64,000 nt of DNA from assembly GCF_005049105.1 (NCBI RefSeq), contig NZ_SUKA01000001.1:496001-560000 (forward strand), in the 5' to 3' direction. Below the pieces are notes generated by a model. The model saw only the letters and a list, made by a program, of their open reading frames with translations, searched no databases and had not been told where the DNA came from. The DNA comes from Sphingobacterium alkalisoli (GTDB taxonomy: Bacteria; Bacteroidota; Bacteroidia; Sphingobacteriales; Sphingobacteriaceae). The position numbers and the translations under genes are program-made. Numbering within the stretch: the stretch's first letter is position 1; every line of letters begins with the position of its first letter. Of this stretch, positions 15,893 through 24,115 are shown piece by piece.

Positions 15893-16906
15893 TTATCTTG
15901 CGGATGTAAATTCCCAAGTATCATCAAATCTAGAGCTATTGCTGCTGCTGGTACCGCCTGTAGTGATATAACCTTTACCGTTAAGGGAGAAACCAACTGC
16001 TGATTCTCTAGCGGACGCACCGGCAGAGGTCAATGCTTGATGCTTGTCAGTCCAAGAATCTGAAGAAGGGTCATATTTCCATACATTACCCAATACCGAA
16101 CCTTTTTGACCACCTACCACATAACCGTAGTTTCCGATGGCAAATGTAGCCGCACTCTGACGTGTTAAGTCATACGTATACTCGCTATCATCTCTTCTTA
16201 TAGGCTTTAACGTAGCCCAATCTGATCCATCATAGGAATGGAATTCTTCAGGGTACTGGTTGTTGCTGATACCACCACCCACATAGGCTTTATTTCCAAT
16301 AACAAATGCAAAAGCATGAGATTTCTTGTAGGTAAATGGTACCTTTATTGGTGACCAAGAATCGTTACTTGGGTCATATCTGTAAAAATCACTAAAAGTT
16401 TTATCTGTAGGAGTCATCCCCAGACCAACGTAGGCGTAATTTCCCAATGCGAAAGCAACGGCGCCAAAACGAGCTTCTCCTGGGAAGTCTGCTACTTTTT
16501 TCCAAGATTTAGTTGCTGGATCGTATTGATGAACGTCTTTTAGTGCTTCTGTGCCGTTATATCCTAGTCCGACATAGCCTTTGCCATTTACTGCAAAGCC
16601 TACTGCACTGCGACGAGCATCTCCAGAGAACTCAGCTGCTATTTCTTCCCATTCCGATCCGTTAAAGGACCACGTATCACTCAATATAGCATTTGTTCTC
16701 AAAAGACCGCCTACTACGAAAGCTTGATCATCGATTGTAAAGGTTGCTGCTTGATTTCTCGGATCTCCTCCAAATACTGCGGATCTTTGCCATTCCGTGG
16801 GGCCATCATCTGTAGTGTCTTCGTCGTCACTTTTCTTGCAAGAATTCAAAGATGTGAAAGCAATAGTACAGGCTAAAAATATGAAGAGCCAATTTTTCTT
16901 GTTCAT
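15893..16906 (-). CDS. Kelch-repeat lipoprotein
   Basis: A 337-residue lipoprotein with an N-terminal lipobox ending LNSC (Cys near 23) followed by an acidic linker (KKSDDEDTTDDG). The rest consists of about six Kelch-like blades, seen as repeated AF-x-YVGxG / YDP-x-W patterns (for example YVGLGYNGTEALKDVHQYDP), which fold as a beta-propeller. It starts 3 bases after the DUF4270 stop, so the two lipoproteins are co-translated. Kelch propellers bind glycans or proteins; NanM-type mutarotases have this fold, but nothing here identifies an enzyme. A surface glycan-binding role is inference. Confidence 0.88.
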   Translation of the reverse strand: MNKKNWLFIFLACTIAFTSLNSCKKSDDEDTTDDGPTEWQRSAVFGGDPRNQAATFTIDDQAFVVGGLLRTNAILSDTWSFNGSEWEEIAAEFSGDARRSAVGFAVNGKGYVGLGYNGTEALKDVHQYDPATKSWKKVADFPGEARFGAVAFALGNYAYVGLGMTPTDKTFSDFYRYDPSNDSWSPIKVPFTYKKSHAFAFVIGNKAYVGGGISNNQYPEEFHSYDGSDWATLKPIRRDDSEYTYDLTRQSAATFAIGNYGYVVGGQKGSVLGNVWKYDPSSDSWTDKHQALTSAGASARESAVGFSLNGKGYITTGGTSSSNSSRFDDTWEFTSAR

Positions 16907-16909
16907 AAA

Positions 16910-18277
16910 TTATTTAAATTTAGTATATACAATGTTTAATTTAATTTTTGGTAAATTATTTTCTGTCGCTATCAGAGCCATATTTGTTGTGCTAAACAGA
17001 TTTGGTGTAGACGCGGTTAAAAATAAAGAGGTGTTGTCACTCTCCGCCTTATTAACGGTGTTAATGTATTCTATTAAGTCAAATACATATTTTGCATTTC
17101 TTCCCATCGAATTTCCGTTCATGTAAGGAACTTGTTGAATGGTCGAGGAGAAAGGAGTACGTACATAAGAGAAGGGAATTCCGTTGTCATTTGCAATTAA
17201 AAGCATTACAGAAGCAGGGTTAGGGAAAGGATTAAAAGTAATCTCTCCGGTCGTTTCTACAATGAGTTGAGCTTTATTAATTGAAATGTTGGGTTCGTTC
17301 ATGAATTCCTTTAACGCAGGAATGTCTAACTTCGCTACAGTTCCCGTACCGGCTTGAAGATATACCTGACCGTTAGTTTGGCTGCTTTTTAATTCTTTGT
17401 TGGTCGAATTCAATGCAGCAAAAGAGGTGTTCGTACGATCGTATTCTATATTATTGAACTGGAATGTTCTGTCTCCAGTAGTGATACTCTTTACACCATG
17501 CTTATTAAACCCATCATTGCCGATGTACGAATAATTTATGTTTACCATTACGGTATCACTAAATCCCAAAATAACAGTATTCTGATCATCCGGTACAATC
17601 ACGAGTCCTTTAAGATATTGCTGGAATGCTTCGTTTGAAGCCACATCCACGTCATTGGATACAACCATATCGAAGATCTCATTTCCCAAAGTATTGTTTA
17701 GTTTAATGCTTAAAGTATCTATAGATCTTACAAATGGATTGAAAGTCAATGATCCAAGCGGCGAAGGATCATAATCGAATGTTTGATCGGAGAAGATTGT
17801 CGCACCAGTTACAAAAATTGGGGTGATATTTCCGTTAACAGTTGAACTGATATTTTTTGTCTCTAATGCTTCAGTAAGCTGATGTACAGTTATTTTCTGA
17901 ACAGCAGTAGTATCCCCATAAAAGTACCTATTTGTTTTCGGTTTAATTACGAGATTAATTGAGTCAAAAACTGCATCAGTAGGTATATCGTTTGTAAAGT
18001 TGGTGAAAGCTAGTTTAAAATACGATGTTGATTTTACAGAGCCTATTTCCTCTTGTGAAGCTTTTCCTACCAATATAGTACCTGTAGCAGCTGAAGGTAA
18101 ATTGCTCATCTGAAAAGTCGACGTATTTACTGTAATAGAATCTACAACTGTAATTCCGAAATTTTCACTCGTATTACCTAGGGATACACTCATGTCTTTA
18201 TCACAACTTCCTAGCGTAATAATTAAAAGTAATGAGAAGGTAAGAAAAATATATTTAAAAAGTAATAATTGCCTCAT
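16910..18277 (-). CDS. DUF4270 family lipoprotein
   Basis: A 455-residue lipoprotein with signal peptide and lipobox ending TLGSC (Cys near 25). The sequence matches DUF4270, a Bacteroidota-only family of about 450-550 residues with no known activity. It is predicted beta-rich with no cysteines beyond the lipidated one and no catalytic motif that I can see. It is the first gene of a two-gene operon with the Kelch lipoprotein. DUF4270 next to a Kelch-type lipoprotein suggests a joint function at the outer membrane, but that is inferred from coupling alone. A CAAATGTA (minus-strand TACATTTG) at 18295-18302 is a candidate -7 element. Confidence 0.88.
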   Translation of the reverse strand: MRQLLLFKYIFLTFSLLLIITLGSCDKDMSVSLGNTSENFGITVVDSITVNTSTFQMSNLPSAATGTILVGKASQEEIGSVKSTSYFKLAFTNFTNDIPTDAVFDSINLVIKPKTNRYFYGDTTAVQKITVHQLTEALETKNISSTVNGNITPIFVTGATIFSDQTFDYDPSPLGSLTFNPFVRSIDTLSIKLNNTLGNEIFDMVVSNDVDVASNEAFQQYLKGLVIVPDDQNTVILGFSDTVMVNINYSYIGNDGFNKHGVKSITTGDRTFQFNNIEYDRTNTSFAALNSTNKELKSSQTNGQVYLQAGTGTVAKLDIPALKEFMNEPNISINKAQLIVETTGEITFNPFPNPASVMLLIANDNGIPFSYVRTPFSSTIQQVPYMNGNSMGRNAKYVFDLIEYINTVNKAESDNTSLFLTASTPNLFSTTNMALIATENNLPKIKLNIVYTKFK

Positions 18278-18371
18278 ATTTATTTATTGACATGCAAATG
18301 TAAATATTACCAACTGTTAATATGTGTTATAATATGTTAAATGTGGTAATTTCCATGCGTGATGCAAATCT

Positions 18372-18388
18372 AACAAATTAAATTTGTT
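18372..18388. promoter_or_regulatory. palindrome containing a -7 box just before the histidine kinase gene
   Basis: AACAAAT-TAA-ATTTGTT is a perfect 7-bp inverted repeat with a 3-base centre. The TAAATTTG at 18379-18386 inside it fits the -7 consensus, and the kinase ATG is at 18395. This could be an operator, for example for autoregulation by the response regulator, but AT-rich palindromes also arise by chance. Confidence 0.35.
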
Positions 18389-18394
18389 TTAATA

Positions 18395-19828
18395 ATGTTA
18401 AATAAATACAAAATTCTAATGCTGATGATAGTCCTCACATTAGTAGGGATTATTGTCGTGTTGTCGATCTGGCTGTTGGATAGTTACAAAAGTCGGGAAG
18501 AACTTGTGGTATCTGACATTGAAAGAAGTTTATTTAATGTTATTCAACGGTATTACGATGATCATGAGGAAAGTTTTCGGGAACTGAGAGCGCGAAATAA
18601 TAAGCAAAATGGCGATCGCTTCATCAATCGAATTGCAGAGATGTATCCCGGGCTGGATAAAAATAAGCTATCGGCGATTCTGGATTCATTGGGAAAGGAA
18701 AGACGAAAAACTTTCGAACGGAAACGGACTCGATCGGCTGAAAGCGAAGAGCCCGCCCAAATCGTCCCTTCTTTTATGTTGCAGAATATAGAATTTAATA
18801 ATACCACCTTGCGACAGATGAATATAATGTTGGACGAATTTCTTAGATCGAAGCATATATCTGTTCCAGTAAATATTACATTAGAGATTTTAGATTCCTT
18901 GCCCCGGCATTCAACACCTACGCAGATTCGTGTAGATGAATTTGGAAATCTAACGACTCGCCCCATTTTGATTAATTCTCACAATAACGAGTTTTTAATT
19001 GCCAAAATTGACGATCCCAAGACCTATATTCTCGTAAAGATGGGTTGGCAGTTAGTACTCTCTTTAATATTAGTATTAGCATTGATTGGTAGTTTTATTT
19101 ATTTGCTGTGGACGATTAACCGACAGAATAAGTTGGCACTGATGCATAAGACATTCGTCAATAACATGACACATGAGTTAAAGACTCCTATTGCTACTGT
19201 AATGGCGGCGATAGAGGCCGTCCAACGCTATGGTGCAAAAGAAGATCGTTTGCGGATGGAAAAATATCTTGATCTTTCACGGAGAGAATTGGATCATCTT
19301 TCACAAATGATAGAACGCGTATTGCACTTTGATATGAATGGTGCCAATGGTGTGAAACTCGAGTTTGCCAATTTTGATGTCATTAGATTGATAAATACCT
19401 GTATAGAGAGTGCGAAGATCAGTTTGCATAAAGACGTACGATTTAGCGTGATGTCAACTTCTCCGTCGGTATTTATTGATGCGGATGAAGCTCATCTAAA
19501 AAATGTAGTCACGAATTTGATCGACAATGCCATTAAATATTCCGTTGGGAGTATAGATATTGCTATTTCTATCGTCGTAGGGCCCAAGGATATTGAAATT
19601 CGAATCAAAGACAATGGGTTAGGGATTGCGCCAGTTTACCATAAGGACATATTTGATCGTTTTTTTAGAGTTCCTACTGGGAATCTGTATGCGGTTAAGG
19701 GTTTTGGCTTAGGTTTGGCTTATGTAAAGCAAGTTGTCGATCAACATAATGGATTTATAGAAGTAGAAAGTGCCTTAGAAAGAGGTACAACGTTTATAAT
19801 AACCTTACCCAAATCAACAAAAATATGA
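18395..19828 (+). CDS. membrane sensor histidine kinase
   Basis: A 477-residue sensor kinase: a first membrane helix (about 8-28), a periplasmic sensing region of about 180 residues with no recognised fold, a second helix (about 216-239), a short linker without an obvious HAMP domain, and the kinase core. The phospho-acceptor is H260 in MTHELKTP; the N box is NVVTNLIDNAIKYS and the G boxes are DNGLGI and GFGLGLAYVKQV. It overlaps the response regulator by 4 bases (ATGA), so the pair is co-translated. The signal is unknown; the convergent outer-membrane receptor gene next door is a candidate target. Confidence 0.95.
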   Translation: MLNKYKILMLMIVLTLVGIIVVLSIWLLDSYKSREELVVSDIERSLFNVIQRYYDDHEESFRELRARNNKQNGDRFINRIAEMYPGLDKNKLSAILDSLGKERRKTFERKRTRSAESEEPAQIVPSFMLQNIEFNNTTLRQMNIMLDEFLRSKHISVPVNITLEILDSLPRHSTPTQIRVDEFGNLTTRPILINSHNNEFLIAKIDDPKTYILVKMGWQLVLSLILVLALIGSFIYLLWTINRQNKLALMHKTFVNNMTHELKTPIATVMAAIEAVQRYGAKEDRLRMEKYLDLSRRELDHLSQMIERVLHFDMNGANGVKLEFANFDVIRLINTCIESAKISLHKDVRFSVMSTSPSVFIDADEAHLKNVVTNLIDNAIKYSVGSIDIAISIVVGPKDIEIRIKDNGLGIAPVYHKDIFDRFFRVPTGNLYAVKGFGLGLAYVKQVVDQHNGFIEVESALERGTTFIITLPKSTKI

Positions 19829-20496
19829 TAGATGTTTTGTACGTAGAAGACGAGCAAAATCTTGCTATGATTGTTACGGATAGTTTAGAAGATCAAGGGT
19901 TTGCTGTTCGTCATCGGGAGAATGGACAGGAAGCGCTGTCCGCTTTTAAGAGAGTAAAGCCAGATATCGTGGTGTTGGATATCATGATGCCGCTTATGGA
20001 TGGTTTTACTGTCGCTGTCGAGATTAGAAAGCTTGATCCTCAAATTCCGATTCTTTTTTTATCTGCCATGACCCAGACAGAGGATGTTGTACAAGGTTTT
20101 AAGCTCGGCGCAAATGATTATGTTCGTAAGCCCTTTAAGATAGAAGAATTGATTGTGCGCATAGAGTCCCTGGTGAAGCGACGAAAAATAGGCATTCATC
20201 AAGTGTATATCATTGGGGATTATGTGCTTGACACGACTAAAAATTCACTGTCCTACGGCGAAGAAAAGGAGAAGTTGTCCTTTCGGGAGTGCGAATTGTT
20301 ACGGCGACTCTTTGAACATAAAGATACGGTGGTACCTCGTGATGAGATTATTAAAGCGTACTGGAATGACGACACCTACTTTACGGGGAGAAGCTTAGAT
20401 GTTTTTATTAGTCGTATACGAAAATATTTGTCCAAAGATGAACGAATAAAAATAACGAATGTGAGAGGAATAGGATACATGTTAAATATTGGTTAG
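19825..20496 (+). CDS. OmpR-family response regulator
   Basis: A 223-residue two-domain regulator. The receiver domain (1-120) has the acidic pocket (E9, D10 region in LYVEDEQN), the phosphorylated aspartate D52 in VVLDIMMP, and the conserved lysine in DYVRKPFK. The C-terminal winged-helix domain (about 130-223, LSFRECELLRRLFE and RSLDVFISRIRKYL) is of the OmpR/PhoB type. It is the partner of the overlapping kinase. No other gene follows on this strand; the next gene ends 23 bases away on the opposite strand. Confidence 0.96.
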   Translation: MIDVLYVEDEQNLAMIVTDSLEDQGFAVRHRENGQEALSAFKRVKPDIVVLDIMMPLMDGFTVAVEIRKLDPQIPILFLSAMTQTEDVVQGFKLGANDYVRKPFKIEELIVRIESLVKRRKIGIHQVYIIGDYVLDTTKNSLSYGEEKEKLSFRECELLRRLFEHKDTVVPRDEIIKAYWNDDTYFTGRSLDVFISRIRKYLSKDERIKITNVRGIGYMLNIG

Positions 20497-20519
20497 TTTC
20501 AAACGTTTATGCTATCATT

Positions 20520-23285
20520 TCATCGACTGTTTTTTCCTCCTCCGAAATTTCTCAAATTATAAGTAAACATTAGTAAGAAGTACCGATTTAATGTATTCGA
20601 TGTGACATCGGAAATAGACGTTGTGTTTATATTACGACTTATGTTTTGAGCATTATTCAACAAGTCAAAGCCTCTAATTGCAAGTTCACCGTTCTGTTTT
20701 TTAAATAGTTTATAACCCAATGAAGCGTTCAAAATATTGGTAACTATTCCTTCAGAACCTAAAATACCACTGTTGTACAAATACATAATGTTGGACGAGA
20801 CTATCCATTTTTTAAATAATTCGACTGTTGCACTACCATTAACCCGATGCCTATATACATGGTATCGACCTCTTTCCGAGACGGGATTGTTGTTGTAGGT
20901 TGCATTGATATGATAGCCTGCGCGGAAAATATATCGTTTGCTAAAGTTGGTGTTAAAACCGATTTCTTGATTGAACCCATATGTTGTGCTATTGAGGAGC
21001 TCGTCGTTGAGAATAGCGTAGTCGTTATTGTAGAATAAGTTCGTATTGAGGTTGAGGTTAAGTTTCAATTTCTTTATAGGGAGGCCATAGCTGTTCCGTA
21101 GCCGTACTGCGTATGCTCCGTCTACATTTTCAGGAACTGTATACTGGCCTCCGGCTTCTAGAATGATTTCGTCCCCCAGTCCACCTTCAAAGAGAACGAT
21201 TGTGCTGTCTGTTATCAATCTGGATTCTATGATTTTGTCGTTGGTATAATTAAAGTCGAAATTAGTCGTAAGACTCCGTCCAGAAGATCTGTTTACATCT
21301 CTGTATTGAAGCCGTAGTCTGTGATTATACTCCTGTTCTAAATTAGGATTACCATTAGCAATTCTTAGCTCGTTTTGATTATTCACAAAATCCTGCAATT
21401 GATTAATAGACGGTGCATTAGTTGCGGTATTGTAGTTAAATTCTAGGGTTCTGGATTTTGTGAAATTATAAGTCGCTGTAAATTCTGGCAAGAAACTACC
21501 AAAGTTCGCTTCCGTTTGTAAATTGATAGGAACGCTTCGTTTATTTACTCGTATTCCATGTTGGTAATTAAGACCTGCTTGTATTCGCAATGAGTCTTTT
21601 CTGTTGTAAGAATAGGAGAGTCCTGCACTATGGTATTGGAAGTCATTTCTAAATTCGTTGGACAGTCTATCACGCAATTCCCCCAATTGTCCTGTCTCCG
21701 CTAAGAATTCGAAGGTTTCTCGGTCAGAATAATTTGCTGTATTTCTAAAATTATAATTTGCCTGAATACGGCTCCGCTTTGAGATATTTTCGGTATAGGA
21801 TATTCTGTTATTGAAGCCAGAGCCGTAACCATTGGTGGTACTTTTATTGTTGTTGGTGTCAATGCGACTCACTAGTGCTTCCTTATAATAGTCGGTAGTT
21901 GCAAGGTTCAATCCTTCGGCATTATTTGTGTTTATATTCCCACTTAGGTTCAAAGAGATCGTCCTTCCGTTTTTCAAAAAACGATGCATAAAGGTAAGAT
22001 TGGCGCCGACCGAAAAATTACTATTTTCATTGTCCATAAACCGATCGGACTCATTGATTAAATCCTCTTTATTCCGTGTCGTTCTACTATAGGAATCATT
22101 AATACGATTCGTTTTTGTTAAAGAGAGGTTAGGCGAAAAGTCAAGTCGGTTCGTAGAATCAATCTCCCAGCGAATCCTGGAATTCGCTCTGTGTTCTGTC
22201 TTTCTTTGGTCTGAATATTGATTTTGCTCTCGGAATTGATTTGCCCGGGAATCAGATAGATATTCAATGTTTGAGAAGGTATTGGTTTCTGTTGCTATAG
22301 ATTCAAATTTATAATCAGCACTTATGTCCAATTTCTTATCGAGATAAGCGTTGTTAAAATTAATAGCCCCTGCGTACGTGTCTGAAAGCCCCCTTTCAGT
22401 ATTGTTATTTCCTCTGCGTCCACCTCCACGACCCTGTTCGGCAAAGTTGGTTTCATTGATGTTATTTGCCATCAAATTGATAGCAATTTTTTTGTCGCCG
22501 TCGAAGCTATTGAGATTGGTTGACAAGCCAAATTTATCCCCATCGCCCTTTCCTCCATTTGTTTTTCCGAAGTGCCCATGTCGTCGATCGGGTTTGGTGA
22601 CAATATTAATGACTTTGTTCCTGCTACCATCATCGAAACCTGAAAATCGAGCCTGTTCTGATTTTTCATCTATGATCTGAATCTTGGCAATGATTTCTGC
22701 TGGAAGTGTTTTTAACGCTATTCGTGGATCTGAGGAGAAGAATTCCTTTCCATCTACTATTATTTTCGTTACTTGTTCTCCGTGTGCAGTGACGTTACCC
22801 TCTTCGTCCATTTGTACACCAGGGATTTGAGACACTAGTTCATCTGCATCTGCAAACTCACGAGTCGCGTAGTTCCTCGCATCGTATTCCATGGTGTCTC
22901 CCTTCAGCATTACAGCTTGCGGAACTGTTATCTCTACTTCTTCGATTTCAATCTCCGAAGGTTCCAGCCGGAATAATAAATGTTGGGGTTGGGCATCTAC
23001 CGTTGCTGTTCTTTTTTCGGTTTTAAAACCTATAAAATTAGTTTCCACTAGATAATTCCCCTTTTTTACCTTTGTAAAGGTGAAAATGCCGCTTTTATTT
23101 GTAGTAGCAGCAACTATAGAGGAGTCTTTGGTATTTAGGATACGAATAGTTACACCTTCAAGTGGTAGCGATGTGGTTTTATCGATGATATTGCCGGAAA
23201 TATTTTGCTGCGCTGAGGCCATCACAGCACAAAATAAAAGCGGCACAAGAATCAACCTTCGTATGTTTAGTTTAACAGTATTCAC
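20520..23285 (-). CDS. outer-membrane beta-barrel protein, TonB-receptor-like (carboxypeptidase-like N-terminus)
   Basis: A 921-residue outer-membrane protein that starts with GTG at 23285 and a signal peptide ending ASAQ (about residue 26). Residues 27-105 are a carboxypeptidase-regulatory-like beta-sandwich (ISGNIIDKTTSLPLEGVTI), followed by a plug-like domain (ADELVSQIPGVQMDEEGNV, IIVDGKEFF) and a large Asn/Tyr-rich barrel (OMP_b-brl_3-type). The barrel interior has a Gly/Arg-rich loop (GRGGGRRG). Ligand unknown; such proteins may be transporters or enzyme-free barrels. It is divergent from the TetR gene and convergent with the two-component system, and a near-perfect palindrome covers its likely start site. 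Confidence 0.85.
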   Translation of the reverse strand: MNTVKLNIRRLILVPLLFCAVMASAQQNISGNIIDKTTSLPLEGVTIRILNTKDSSIVAATTNKSGIFTFTKVKKGNYLVETNFIGFKTEKRTATVDAQPQHLLFRLEPSEIEIEEVEITVPQAVMLKGDTMEYDARNYATREFADADELVSQIPGVQMDEEGNVTAHGEQVTKIIVDGKEFFSSDPRIALKTLPAEIIAKIQIIDEKSEQARFSGFDDGSRNKVINIVTKPDRRHGHFGKTNGGKGDGDKFGLSTNLNSFDGDKKIAINLMANNINETNFAEQGRGGGRRGNNNTERGLSDTYAGAINFNNAYLDKKLDISADYKFESIATETNTFSNIEYLSDSRANQFREQNQYSDQRKTEHRANSRIRWEIDSTNRLDFSPNLSLTKTNRINDSYSRTTRNKEDLINESDRFMDNENSNFSVGANLTFMHRFLKNGRTISLNLSGNINTNNAEGLNLATTDYYKEALVSRIDTNNNKSTTNGYGSGFNNRISYTENISKRSRIQANYNFRNTANYSDRETFEFLAETGQLGELRDRLSNEFRNDFQYHSAGLSYSYNRKDSLRIQAGLNYQHGIRVNKRSVPINLQTEANFGSFLPEFTATYNFTKSRTLEFNYNTATNAPSINQLQDFVNNQNELRIANGNPNLEQEYNHRLRLQYRDVNRSSGRSLTTNFDFNYTNDKIIESRLITDSTIVLFEGGLGDEIILEAGGQYTVPENVDGAYAVRLRNSYGLPIKKLKLNLNLNTNLFYNNDYAILNDELLNSTTYGFNQEIGFNTNFSKRYIFRAGYHINATYNNNPVSERGRYHVYRHRVNGSATVELFKKWIVSSNIMYLYNSGILGSEGIVTNILNASLGYKLFKKQNGELAIRGFDLLNNAQNISRNINTTSISDVTSNTLNRYFLLMFTYNLRNFGGGKNSR

Positions 23286-23335
23286 AGGTTAGTGATTTGT
23301 GAATGTAATGATAGCTAAATCTTAGTTAGATAGCT

Positions 23336-23353
23336 TCATTATCATGAAAATGA
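23336..23353. promoter_or_regulatory. 18-bp near-perfect palindrome at the receptor promoter (candidate operator)
   Basis: TCATTATCATGAAAATGA is symmetrical at 16 of 18 positions. It lies just downstream of a minus-strand TAGATTTG -7 element (23363-23356), so it covers the expected transcript start of the receptor gene, in the divergent gap shared with the TetR gene. It is a fitting site for the TetR protein, and it also loosely resembles a Fur box (AT-rich ATNAT pattern). Confidence 0.45.
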
Positions 23354-23417
23354 TACAAATCTATATTTTGACAGATAACAAGAGAATCTCATCTTTGAAT
23401 TGGATCGATAGTTTTTG

Positions 23418-23448
23418 TTGTTAAAAAACGGTAAGTTATCTAAGTTTG
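23418..23448 (+). promoter_or_regulatory. promoter of the TetR gene
   Basis: TTG at 23418-23420, a 20-base spacer and TAAGTTTG at 23441-23448 form a full consensus promoter 25 bases before the ATG at 23474. Confidence 0.7.
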
Positions 23449-23473
23449 TAAGAATAAGTGTATTTTGTAGAAA

Positions 23474-24016
23474 ATGAAGGAATCGATGTTGAGTCGTAAA
23501 GAGAAGATCATGGTGAAGGCGTTAAGTCTATTTGCAGAGAAGGGGTACGCAGATACATCGACAAAAGAGATTTCTGCAGCCGCTGGTGTTTCTGAAGCAT
23601 TGATTTTTAAGCATTTTGGGAATAAAGATGCACTTTTAGCTCACCTGGTCAAATCAGGGTATCGGCGTGTATTGCAGTATCATAAAGGTATGATGACTTA
23701 TAAAAGTGCAAAAGATTTTTTGAGAAATATGATTTTTTTGCCCAGCAAATTGGTCGCTGAAGAACCTTTATTTTGGAAACTCCAAGAGCGATTATCGCAC
23801 ATTCCATTTTCTAAGCAGCAGCACGAACAGTTTATGAAGCCTGTTCAACCCATTCTTCAGCGCGCATTTGTGGAATTGGGATATGACAATCCGGAACTGG
23901 AGACGCAATATTTATTGTTGACTATTGATATGCTTTGGAAAAAAGAAGCCTGCGGCGAGATCGATAATTCAGCAGATATAGCTAGGTTACTGGAAAAAAA
24001 ATACGGTCTCGTTTAG
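23474..24016 (+). CDS. TetR/AcrR family transcriptional regulator
   Basis: A 180-residue regulator with the TetR helix-turn-helix at residues 8-55 (KIMVKALSLFAEKGYADTST, later EISAAAGVSEALIFKHF and FGNKDALLAHL). The remaining C-terminal ligand-binding part is family-specific and has no motif that names the effector. It is divergent from the outer-membrane receptor gene; the palindrome at 23336-23353 is a natural operator candidate. It is followed 100 bases later by the GH3 gene on the same strand, without a clear terminator between. Confidence 0.93.
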   Translation: MKESMLSRKEKIMVKALSLFAEKGYADTSTKEISAAAGVSEALIFKHFGNKDALLAHLVKSGYRRVLQYHKGMMTYKSAKDFLRNMIFLPSKLVAEEPLFWKLQERLSHIPFSKQQHEQFMKPVQPILQRAFVELGYDNPELETQYLLLTIDMLWKKEACGEIDNSADIARLLEKKYGLV

Positions 24017-24115
24017 TGGCTGTGCGTTTTTATGCTTTTTGCAAAAAAAATAACGCACAAATCTTTATAAATACAATTATAATACGTTTCTTCGTATCGT
24101 AAACTATGAACTATT

